NCBI RefSeq assembly: GCF_026342435.1
Contig: NZ_JAPEMT010000003.1
Location: 372,001-436,000, forward strand
DNA: 64,000 bases
DNA from: Streptomyces sp. NBC_00237
GTDB lineage: Bacteria; Actinomycetota; Actinomycetes; Streptomycetales; Streptomycetaceae
Direction of reading: 5' to 3'
Positions 57,573-64,000 of the stretch are shown piece by piece; positions within the stretch are counted from its first letter, which is position 1; each line of letters begins with the position of its first letter. The position numbers were made by a program, and so were the translations under genes. Under the pieces are notes generated by a model. It was not told where the DNA came from, did not search any database, and saw only the letters and a list, made by a program, of their open reading frames with translations.

Positions 57573-58349
57573 TCAGGCCGAGTCCTTCGTACCGAGGTGG
57601 GTGAACAAGTCCGCCACCAGAGGCGCCATGTGCTCCTCAAGATAGAAGTGCCCGCCAGGGAAGGAACGTGTGACGAAGGCCGACCGGGTCACCTCGGACC
57701 ACGCCTTCGCCCCGTCCTCGTCCACCCTGTCGTCCCGGTCCCCGTAGTAGGCGCAGACGGGAATGTCCAGAGGCGGCGACGGTACCGCTGCCGTGTACCG
57801 CTCGATGAGGCGGTAGTCGGCCCGTATCTGCGGCAGCAGCAGTTCCCGCAGCTCCTTGTTGGCGAGGGCCTTCGCGGTCGAGCCGCTCATGGCGGCGAGC
57901 TCCTCGACCAGCTTCTCGTCGGTCGCGTCGGCGAGCCCTCGGGAACGGTTCTTGCCCGGCCCCGCTCTGCCGGAGACGAACAGCGCACGGGGCCCGACCG
58001 CGCCGGGCGCCGCCGCCAGGCGTACCGCGACCTCGAACGCGACGGACGCGCCCATGCTGTGGCCGAAGAACGCCAGGGGACTGCTCGCCAGGCTCGCGCA
58101 GGCATCCGCGAGCGAATCCGCCAGCTCCTCCATCCGCTCGACCGGCGGGTCGAAGATCCGGTCCTCACGCCCCGGGTAGCGCACCGCCAGCAGTTCCACG
58201 TCATCGGGCACCAGAGGAGCCCAGGAGCGGAAGAAATTCGCCGCACCCCCGGCATGGGGGAAACAGACGAGACGAAGGCGCGGGGCACCACCGCCTCGTA
58301 TCAGCCGGAACCACGGGGAAGCCGATGTCCCCTGGGGCCTCGCGTTCAT
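57573..58349 (-). CDS. Type II thioesterase
   Basis: The 258-residue alpha/beta hydrolase of the GrsT/TEII family has LVCFPHAGGAANFFRSWAPL, LLAVRYPGREDRIFDPPV, FFGHSMGASVAFEVA with the serine, and CAYYGDRDDRVDE with the acid; the histidine is in FPGGHFYLEEHM. These editing enzymes remove stalled acyl groups from PKS/NRPS carrier proteins. ATG 58349 has GAGGAG five bases upstream. No PKS or NRPS is adjacent: the only one in the window starts 38 kb away, so it is an orphan locally. Confidence 0.9.
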   Translation of the reverse strand: MNARPQGTSASPWFRLIRGGGAPRLRLVCFPHAGGAANFFRSWAPLVPDDVELLAVRYPGREDRIFDPPVERMEELADSLADACASLASSPLAFFGHSMGASVAFEVAVRLAAAPGAVGPRALFVSGRAGPGKNRSRGLADATDEKLVEELAAMSGSTAKALANKELRELLLPQIRADYRLIERYTAAVPSPPLDIPVCAYYGDRDDRVDEDGAKAWSEVTRSAFVTRSFPGGHFYLEEHMAPLVADLFTHLGTKDSA

Positions 58350-58518
58350 CACCGCTCCTCTTTGTCGTCGCTGCCGAACTGGCGTGTCCTGCCCCGAGAG
58401 TTCGGGTACGCGTCAGCGGCGACTCCGGACGAACTGCCGTCCCCTGATTCTCACAGCCCGGCACGGCGGAGCCTCACCCGCCCGGCGGCGGTCGATCATG
58501 GAGTACGGCCGTGCGGGG

Positions 58519-59622
58519 TCACGCGTCGGCTTCCTCCGCGTCGTGGTGGACGACGCCGTCCTCGTCGAGGCGCGGGTGGATGCGCTCGGGGGCGTGGTTG
58601 CTGATGTCGGAGGGGCGGGGGCCTTCCGGGCCGTCGGGTCCCCAGCGCAGCAGCCGGCGGATGCGGCCGATCCGGGAGACGGCTCCGTTCACCTCGATCT
58701 GGTTGAGCCGTTCGGCGCGGAGGCGGTCTGCGGCCCCGGTGTACACGGCGAGTTCGGGTACCGAGGGGCCGGTTCCTTCGGCGACCACCGTGCGTGCGTC
58801 GGTCTCGTGCGCGCCGTACATGGGCAGGAGACCGCGCTGGCGCGGCTCCATCCGGACCAGGGCGAAGTCCAGGGTCCTGCGGGCGTCGTGGGCGGTGGCG
58901 TGCAGGGTGCTGCCGGGTGTCCACGCGGTGCCGGCGCTGTTGCGCTCCACGATCCTGAACGTCGCGGGCAGCAGCAGGACGTCAGGGTGGGTCTCCAGGG
59001 CGTGCCGGGAGTCGTGCAGTACGGAGTCGGGGAACCGGGAGCCGGAGTACGCCAGGTCGCGCAGCGACAGCCGTTCGGCAGCCAGGGTGGGGGTGAGGGG
59101 GCGTCCGGGTCCAGGACCAGCCCCTCACCCCCGACTGGGCCGGGGCACCCTGGCACTCCGGGCCCAGTCGGGGGTGAGGGGTTCCGGGTCGGTGGGGCGC
59201 GGCAGTTCGATGTCGCCGAGCGTGTCCAGGCCGACGTACTCCTCGGCCCGCACGATGCGGTAACGGGTGCCGAGCACAGCGAGTTCGTCGACGCGCTCGC
59301 TCTCCAGACGGGCGACCGAGGCGAGCAGAGCCCGTCGCTGTTCCCTGTCCTGGGCGTCGTCCTTGGCCTGACGCCACAGCAGCGAGTTCAGTGCGTCGCG
59401 GGCCTGTTGGGGGCAGCCGTCGGTCACCTCGGCGACCACCCGCCAGCACCGTCCGTCCGCCGCGTTCTGGGCGGCCACCCCGAACAGCGGGCCGCGCACG
59501 CCCAGGATGCCGTTCTGCCGCATGGCATCGAGCGCATCGGCCTCGACCGCGGCCTCCACCGGCTCGACCGGCAGTCTCACTGTCACGGGCCGTCCGCCCG
59601 GCCCCGCGTCCTCTTGGCTCAT
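58519..59622 (-). pseudogene. Disrupted DUF5954 gene
   Basis: The minus strand encodes DUF5954-like sequence in two pieces. The first (59622-59125) reads VTVRLPVEPVEAAVEADALD, GPLFGVAAQ, CWRVVAEVTDGCPQQARDAL, ESERVDELAVLGTRYRIVRA, EEYVGLDTLG, then stops. The second (to 58519) reads LTPTLAAERLSLRDLAYSGS, RFPDSVLHDSRHALETHPDV, LLLPATFRIVERNSAGTAWT, ATAHDARRTLDFALVRMEPR. They join only after crossing a premature stop in the inverted repeat at 59121-59181 and a missing C in a C5 run near 59097-59101. DUF5954 proteins are conserved in streptomycetes but have no known function. Confidence 0.75.
59121..59181. repeat. 21-bp perfect inverted repeat within the DUF5954 gene
   Basis: Arms 59121-59141 and 59161-59181 (core CTCACCCCCGACTGGGCC) are perfect reverse complements around a 19-nt spacer. 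One arm is expected gene sequence (LTPDWARS); the other introduces the stop. It looks like a snap-back templated insertion. Confidence 0.85.
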
Positions 59623-59915
59623 GCGGCCATCCTGTCGGCACCGCAACGTTTCGGTGGCGGGATTCGGAACACCAGCCGGGCCGGCGCACGGGCCCGCCCA
59701 ACCCGTTCAGGGCGACGACGCCTGTCAGGACCATCCGGAACACGGCCGCTGATGCGGCAGCGGCCACCCCTGGGCCGGTGGCCCCGCTCACGGCCTGAGC
59801 CGGTCTTGTCGCACGTCGACCGGCGTTCTCGGTAGCGTGATCACCCACCGCATGGAGCGACCGTGCGCCCGGCTGTTCCGTACGAGGAATTCCGGCGAAG
59901 AGCGACGAGGCAGCG

Positions 59916-60293
59916 ATGAGTGACAGGACGAAGCCAACGATCGAACTCCCGGAGGGTGACGCTCCGCAGGAACTGACCGTCCGGGACCTCGTCGTCGGGG
60001 ACGGGCCCGAGGCGAAGCCGGGCAGGGTCGTACGGGTCCACTACGTCGGGGTCACCTTCGAGACCGGAAGGGAGTTCGACGCCTCCTGGGACCGGGGCGA
60101 GCCGTTCAAGTTCGCGGTGGGCGGTGGCAGAGTCATCAAGGGCTGGGACCGGGGGCTCAGAGGGATGAAGGTCGGCGGTCGGCGCGAGATCGTCATTCCC
60201 CCGCGACTCGGCTACGGCAAGCAGTCCCCCTCGCCGTTGATCCCGGCGGGTTCCACGCTCGTCTTCGTGGTGGACCTGCTCTCCGTGGTGTGA
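59916..60293 (+). CDS. FKBP-type peptidyl-prolyl isomerase
   Basis: The 125-residue single-domain FKBP has RVHYVGVTFETGREFDASWD, GEPFKFAVGGGRVIKGWDRG, GMKVGGRREIVIPPRLGYG and STLVFVVDLLSV, all typical of the family. It is cytoplasmic with no signal peptide, unlike the FKBP lipoproteins, and assists protein folding. ATG 59916 has GAGG upstream. The gene stands alone between the disrupted DUF5954 gene and the GNAT gene. Confidence 0.95.
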   Translation: MSDRTKPTIELPEGDAPQELTVRDLVVGDGPEAKPGRVVRVHYVGVTFETGREFDASWDRGEPFKFAVGGGRVIKGWDRGLRGMKVGGRREIVIPPRLGYGKQSPSPLIPAGSTLVFVVDLLSVV

Positions 60294-60485
60294 GGACGCC
60301 CGGTCGGCAGCCGGAGGCTGTCTCCGTGCGGTTCAGGACGTACCGCCGGGCAGGTGCCGACGCCGTGCCGCAAGCAACGGCCTCTGGGCATCTACCTGGG
60401 CGCGGGACCGGCATGCCTGCTGGGCGATCCGGCCGCGTGGACCCCGGAGTCGGGGTGCGTCGTGGAGTCTGCGATGCTCTGCCCC

Positions 60486-61046
60486 ATGTCTCAAGCGATC
60501 TTGAAATCCGGACGAGTCCACCTGGTCCCGCTGTCCGTCGAGCATCTGGAACACCAGATCGAGCTCGACTCCGACCCCGAGGTCATGCGCTACCTGGGCG
60601 GTGCTCGAAGCCGTGAGCAGGTGGAGGAAGCGCTGCACGGAAACATCGCGGATGCCCAGCGCGTTCCGGGGCTGGGGTACTGGACCGGATTCGTGGAGGG
60701 AGAGTTCGTCGGCGTCTGGCTCCTGCGGTCGCCGGGACCTGCCGAGCAGGAAGCCAAGGACGGGCAACTGGGGTCCAAGATTCTGCGGCGCCACTGGAAG
60801 CAGGGACTCGGCAGCGAGGGATCTCGTGAACTGCTCCGGCATGGTTTCCAGGACCTGGGACTGGCCCGGATCCATGCCATGGCGGCGGCGGCCAACACGG
60901 CCTCCCAGGCAACGCTGACCGCTCTCGGCCTGCAACGCGTCCGTGAGTTTCTGGCGGACGCCGAGTGGTTCCCGCCCGGTACGGATCTGCGCACGGTCGA
61001 GTTCGCGATGACTCAAGAGAACTGGCGTGCGGCCCAGGGAAAGTAG
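60486..61046 (+). CDS. GNAT N-acetyltransferase (RimJ/RimL type)
   Basis: The 186-residue single GNAT domain has LVPLSVEHLEHQIELDSDPEV, RYLGGARSREQVEEAL, GVWLLRSPGPAEQEAK and GSKILRRHWKQGLGSEGSREL as acetyl-CoA loop, then MAAAANTASQATLTALGLQ. The pattern suggests the RimJ-like subfamily acting on protein N-termini or small amines. ATG 60486 is chosen because homology starts there (SQAILKSGRVHLVPL); earlier in-frame starts are unsupported. It is convergent with the M15 peptidase gene. Confidence 0.88.
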   Translation: MSQAILKSGRVHLVPLSVEHLEHQIELDSDPEVMRYLGGARSREQVEEALHGNIADAQRVPGLGYWTGFVEGEFVGVWLLRSPGPAEQEAKDGQLGSKILRRHWKQGLGSEGSRELLRHGFQDLGLARIHAMAAAANTASQATLTALGLQRVREFLADAEWFPPGTDLRTVEFAMTQENWRAAQGK

Positions 61047-61055
61047 TCCCTTGGG

Positions 61056-61095
61056 CCCGATCGCCCGATCGCCCGATCGCCCGATCGCCCGATCG
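61056..61095. repeat. Five perfect copies of an 8-bp repeat
   Basis: CCCGATCG is repeated five times between the convergent GNAT and M15 genes. Each unit contains the palindrome CGATCG, so the array can fold in many registers and may act as a terminator-like barrier. Confidence 0.9.
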
Positions 61096-61161
61096 CCGGG
61101 CCAGCCGGGCATGGGGCCCGGTGGCCCGGTGGCCGGGCGGTTGCCGGTCGTAGGTCTCGCC

Positions 61162-61866
61162 CTACCGGCCGTTGGCGGAGAAGTGCTGGTAGTCGGGCTG
61201 GTTCCAGCGGCCGCCCCAGTACCAGCCGACGTGAGCCATGGCGCGGGTGACGACGTCACCGCGTCGGATCATTCCCTTGGCGGGGTGGTCGCGGCGCAGG
61301 TAGCGGCGTCCGGCGGAGGGATGGACCCTGCCGTACGCGTCGACGTAGGGGTTCTCGACGGTGTTGATGTCGAGGGCGTCGCCGTAGGAGTGCCGGGAGA
61401 GCCTGGACGGGTCGCCGGTGACGCGGCGGCAGTTGAAGGCCGAGGTGTTGTCGTCCGCCATGGCCGCCTCGTCGTTGCCTCGGTACTCGGCCATCACGCG
61501 CATCTTCCGGATGGGGAAGCGGGCCTGGAACATCGTGCGGAACACGTGTGTGAGGGCCGGAACGGCACGCCGGTGCACGATGAGCTCGCCGTGGTGCAGG
61601 CGCCCGTCGAAGCCCCAGTGGTTCATCCGGACCAGCCGTAGGTCCTTCGGAGCCACGGGGCACCCGGCGCGATGGGTGAACCGCAGCTTCGCCGCCGGGG
61701 CCGCGGAGACCACCATGCCCAGGGAGGGCGGAGCCGCCAACGGGACAGTTGCGGCCGGTCGGATCGCGTTCGGCAGCCCCGCCGCCGTGGCCTGATGGAA
61801 TGCCGGGGCGGGTACGGCCAGCGCGAGGGGCAGCACCACGGCGACGAGACGACGTCTGATCTTCAC
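61162..61866 (-). CDS. Secreted M15-type peptidase (D-Ala-D-Ala/endopeptidase-like)
   Basis: The 234-residue protein has a Sec signal peptide (MKIRRRLVAVVLPLALAVPA, end near 29) and an M15-family zinc site: SRHSYGDALDIN supplies His and Asp of the HxxxxxxD motif and PDYQHFS the third ligand. The family includes L-alanyl-D-glutamate endopeptidases and VanY carboxypeptidases that act on peptidoglycan. It is presumably extracytoplasmic and involved in wall turnover. The cysteines at the two halves (HRAGCPV and AFNCRRV) may form a disulfide. The gene is convergent with the GNAT gene across the 8-bp repeats. Confidence 0.88.
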   Translation of the reverse strand: MKIRRRLVAVVLPLALAVPAPAFHQATAAGLPNAIRPAATVPLAAPPSLGMVVSAAPAAKLRFTHRAGCPVAPKDLRLVRMNHWGFDGRLHHGELIVHRRAVPALTHVFRTMFQARFPIRKMRVMAEYRGNDEAAMADDNTSAFNCRRVTGDPSRLSRHSYGDALDINTVENPYVDAYGRVHPSAGRRYLRRDHPAKGMIRRGDVVTRAMAHVGWYWGGRWNQPDYQHFSANGR

Positions 61867-61887
61867 CAGCGCAACGTATGGGGAAGA

Positions 61888-62154
61888 TCATTCTTTCCGG
61901 TCGGTGACACGGCTCGGTCTGCTCAACAGCCGCCGTTCGGCGCAGGACCCGTCGGCAAACCGAGGGCCAGGCCGGGAGTCCTGCCGCCGGGGCGGTCGCA
62001 TGCCAACCCGTTCCTGCCGGGCCACCTCGCGGGCCCGCCCCACGTCCGGCCCCCCGGCATCCGCCTCGCTCCGCGACTCCTGCTCGGCATGCCGGAACAT
62101 CCGGTCGAGGGCGGAGGCGACGCGCGGGTCTTCGAGGGTGCTGGGTGGTGTCAT
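61888..62154 (-). pseudogene. Truncated small ORF, possibly an O-methyltransferase N-terminus
   Basis: The frame from ATG 62154 (88 residues) opens with TPPSTLEDPRVASALDRMFR, a beginning like that of actinobacterial class I O-methyltransferases (LADPRVASVL...), but no SAM motif follows and the rest (RQDSRPGPRFADGSCAERRL) looks non-coding. It reads away from the TetR gene and its start lies next to the TetR palindrome. It is likely a truncated gene under TetR control or a small hypothetical protein. Confidence 0.4.
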
Positions 62155-62163
62155 CAACCCAGG

Positions 62164-62190
62164 CTAGACGCACCGTTGCGTAGCGTCTAG
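62164..62190. promoter_or_regulatory. Putative TetR operator
   Basis: CTAGACGC (62164-62171) and GCGTCTAG (62183-62190) are perfect reverse complements around 11 nt, and a nested ACGCA/TGCGT pair lies inside. The site is between divergent ORFs and 34 bases before the TetR start, the usual place of an autoregulatory operator. Confidence 0.6.
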
Positions 62191-62224
62191 AGGTTCTGGC
62201 CTACTCTGACCTCGGGAGGCAGAC

Positions 62225-62899
62225 ATGGAGCAAGGACGTACGGGCGCCGAGGCGGTCCGGCCGCAACCGGCGGCACGCCACCACGGCAACAGGCACGGCC
62301 GCAGCGAACAGGCCCGCCAGGCAGTGCTGGAGGCGGCCGACGACCTCTTGGTCGAGAAGGGTTTCAGCGGCGTCACCATCGAGGGCATCGCCGCCCGGGC
62401 GGGCGTCGCCAAGCAGACCGTCTACCGCTGGTGGAAGACCAAGACCGACATCCTCCTGGACGCCTTCCTCCAGGACGCGGCCGAAGCCCTGACCCCGCCG
62501 GACCACGGCGACCTGGCCCAGGACCTGCGCGCCCACCTGCGCCAACTTGCCCTGTTCCTCACCCGGTCCGACGCGGGTGCCGTCTTCAAGGCCCTCATCG
62601 GGCACGCCCAGCACGATCCCGCGTTCGCCGCCGCCCTGCGGTCCGGATACCTCGACGAACAGCGCCGACGCGACCGGCTCCCGCTGGAACGCGCGGTGGA
62701 ACGCGGCCAGCTGGCCCTCGGACTCGACCCGGCGGCGGAGATCGACCAGCTCGTGGGACCGGTCTACCACCGCGTCCTGGTGACGGCGGAGCCCGTCGAC
62801 CAGGCTTTCACCGACCGCCTCGTCGAGGCGTTCCTGCACCGCGCGGACGCAGCGGGCACGACCGACGCGGCCGACGCAGGAGAGATGGGGAGCAGATGA
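62225..62899 (+). CDS. TetR family transcriptional regulator
   Basis: The 224-residue protein has an N-terminal HTH (about 25-75: RSEQARQAVLEAADDLLVEK, VTIEGIAARAGVAKQTVYRW, WWKTKTDILLDAF) and the TetR_C_16/C-terminal helical domain (HAQHDPAFAAALRSGYLDEQ). ATG 62225 has GGGAGG upstream. The operator at 62164 suggests autoregulation and control of the divergent truncated ORF. A small hypothetical gene starts inside its stop (ATGA). Confidence 0.92.
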   Translation: MEQGRTGAEAVRPQPAARHHGNRHGRSEQARQAVLEAADDLLVEKGFSGVTIEGIAARAGVAKQTVYRWWKTKTDILLDAFLQDAAEALTPPDHGDLAQDLRAHLRQLALFLTRSDAGAVFKALIGHAQHDPAFAAALRSGYLDEQRRRDRLPLERAVERGQLALGLDPAAEIDQLVGPVYHRVLVTAEPVDQAFTDRLVEAFLHRADAAGTTDAADAGEMGSR

Positions 62900-63267
62900 C
62901 TCTGACGGCAGGCCAGCGGGTGGTGCTGGCAGCGGACACCCGGCTGACCGATTCGGTTGAGGTGTCGGGGGTCGTCGTCGGGGCCCTGTCCCTGGCGGCG
63001 GGCACCGGCGGGACCGTCGAGCAGGTGGACGGCCATCAGGACGAGAGCGACGACGTGCGCGAGTACGAGCGGCTCAAGTCGCTGCTCGACGACTTCGGGC
63101 GCGAGATGCCCACGGAGAGCAGGAGGCGGCTCGAAGAGAAGGTCGGCTCTCTGGAGCCCGCGTGGACCGCCTTCCAGGAACGGGCGCCGCGCGTGAGCGT
63201 GCGGGTCCGCTTCGACAACGGGTTCATCCTCGACGGGGCCCACGAGGACGTCTTCCTCCCCGCCTGA
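62896..63267 (+). CDS. Small hypothetical protein coupled to TetR
   Basis: The 123-residue protein overlaps the TetR stop by ATGA. The first 45 residues form a beta-rich stretch (LTAGQRVVLAADTRLTDSVE, LSLAAGTGGTVEQVDGH) like a KOW/SH3-type small barrel. The middle is a charged helix (REYERLKSLLDDFGREMPTE, SRRRLEEKVGSLEPAW), and the end is beta again (VSVRVRFDNGFILDG). The function is unknown. A hairpin terminator follows. Confidence 0.7.
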   Translation: MTLTAGQRVVLAADTRLTDSVEVSGVVVGALSLAAGTGGTVEQVDGHQDESDDVREYERLKSLLDDFGREMPTESRRRLEEKVGSLEPAWTAFQERAPRVSVRVRFDNGFILDGAHEDVFLPA

Positions 63268-63274
63268 GGGAGTG

Positions 63275-63297
63275 CCCTGGGCCAGACCGGCCCAGGG
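63275..63297 (+). terminator. Hairpin terminator after the TetR operon
   Basis: A 9-bp stem (CCCTGGGCC with GGCCCAGGG) closes a 5-nt loop AGACC, eight bases after the stop at 63267. Confidence 0.7.
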
Positions 63298-63450
63298 GCC
63301 CCCAAGGGCTCACCGGCGGGGACATCCGTACGCCCGACGCGAACCGCGAAGGAGCGGGGAAACGGATGTCCCCGGTGCGCTCATCCCGGCTGCGCCGAAG
63401 CGTGGCGACACGTCCGGGCAGTGGCGAAGGGCACGGCGGCGAGACCCCGG

Positions 63451-64000
63451 TCACTTCCGCCAGAACAGATGGTGCTTCACCCCGCTCGGGCTGGGAACGA
63501 CGTCGAGGTGAAACCGGTCGAGCAGCTCGTCGGGGGACTCCCAGAGACGCACTCCCGTACCGAGCTTCATCGGCGAGACCGCCACGTGCAGGGTGTCGAC
63601 GAGATCGGCGTCGAGGAACTGCCGGATGGTGGTGGCCCCGCCGCCGAGGCGGACGTCCTTGCCCTGCGCCGCCTCCCGGGCCTGCGTGAGGACCGTGGCA
63701 GGGTCGCCGTCGACGAAGTGGAACGTGGTGTCGGAGAGCGTGAGCGAAGGACGCTCGTGGTGGGTGAGGACGAACACCGGGGTACGGAACGGGGGCTCGT
63801 CACCCCACCAGCCCTGCCACTCGTGGTCCTGCCAGGGCCCGCGCTGAGGACCGAACTTGTTGCGGCCCATGATCTCGGCGCCGATGTTGCGCGCGTAGTC
63901 CCGCGTGAGGTAGTCGTCCAGGCCCCGGCTCCCCCCGGGGTCGGTGCGCATGGGCCAGCTCGCCGTGGCACCGGCCCAGGCGAACAGCCTCTCGGGGTCG
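63451..64000 (-). CDS. Dihydrofolate reductase-like (RibD C-terminal fold) protein, 5' end outside window
   Basis: At least 183 residues are visible; the frame stays open to the right edge (DPERLFAWAGATASWP precedes the internal ATG 63951), so the start is beyond the window. It has IMGRNKFGPQRGPWQDHEWQ, TPVFVLTHHERPSLTLSDTT, RLGGGATTIRQFLDADLVDT and LHVAVSPMKLGTGVRLW, the pattern of the YwjB/DfrA-like or RibD_C family that reduces a nucleotide-like or pterin-like substrate with NADPH. Members are often transcribed singly. The substrate is unknown. Confidence 0.88.
   Translation of the reverse strand, partial: DPERLFAWAGATASWPMRTDPGGSRGLDDYLTRDYARNIGAEIMGRNKFGPQRGPWQDHEWQGWWGDEPPFRTPVFVLTHHERPSLTLSDTTFHFVDGDPATVLTQAREAAQGKDVRLGGGATTIRQFLDADLVDTLHVAVSPMKLGTGVRLWESPDELLDRFHLDVVPSPSGVKHHLFWRK

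Noticed and set aside
59647..59915. Hydrophobic frame on the minus strand (VAAAASAAVFRMVLTGVVALNG) as a small membrane protein
   Set aside because: No start with a ribosome site precedes it and the frame continues into unrelated sequence. I see nothing else in this 269-bp gap apart from the FKBP ribosome site.

Overview
The window is GC-rich actinobacterial chromosome, almost certainly Streptomyces. Codon third positions are nearly all G or C, GTG and TTG starts are common, and several genes look leaderless. The gene content also fits: an iterative-size type I PKS, F420-type luciferase-like oxidoreductase, Tat substrates, an Otr(A)-like GTPase, a DUF5954 relic, DUF6314, and an ABC sugar importer without its own ATPase. 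There are no tRNA or rRNA genes, no CRISPR array and no transposase. The layout suggests an accessory-rich part of the chromosome.

Layout: 0-8.4 kb holds small regulated units: a tandem GNAT protein behind a short upstream ORF, an amidohydrolase/TetR/NCS1 permease group, a metallo-hydrolase/AraC pair and a DM13 protein. 8.4-20 kb runs on the minus strand: an OmpR-type two-component system, a DUF6314 protein, a one-module polyketide synthase (AMP-ligase-ACP-KS-AT-DH-KR-ACP-TE, 2747 aa) and a conserved hypothetical.

20-37.5 kb is a polysaccharide and uronate catabolism island. Two Tat-exported PL6-type beta-helix lyases, a cytoplasmic GH29 alpha-L-fucosidase and an SGNH esterase would depolymerise the substrate. 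A solute-binding protein with two permeases imports the products. Uronate dehydrogenase, glucarate dehydratase, KdgD and a 2-oxoglutarate-semialdehyde-type dehydrogenase form a complete oxidative uronate route to 2-oxoglutarate. An IclR regulator is divergent from this operon, with a perfect palindrome between them. A TIM-barrel-like protein of unknown function is translationally coupled inside the operon.

37.6-48 kb holds an Otr(A)/Tet(M)-like GTPase with an overlapping upstream ORF, an amidohydrolase-like protein with an F5/8 domain, TetR, a PhoX-like Tat protein, and a divergent pair: a penicillin-binding protein versus LysR plus a class A beta-lactamase-like protein. 47.9-48.9 kb is gene-poor.

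48.9-64 kb holds a luciferase-like oxidoreductase, an AI-2E family exporter, and a cis-prenyltransferase coupled to a DUF2236/MpaB-type oxygenase carrying EF hands. It also holds a TPP riboswitch that now leads into a decayed thiD followed by tenA and cytX, an orphan type II thioesterase, and a DUF5954 gene broken at a perfect 21-bp inverted repeat. FKBP, GNAT, M15 peptidase, TetR and a dihydrofolate-reductase-like gene that runs off the right edge complete the window. The most novel candidates are the stand-alone PKS, the prenyltransferase/DUF2236-EF-hand pair and the fucose/uronate polysaccharide island.
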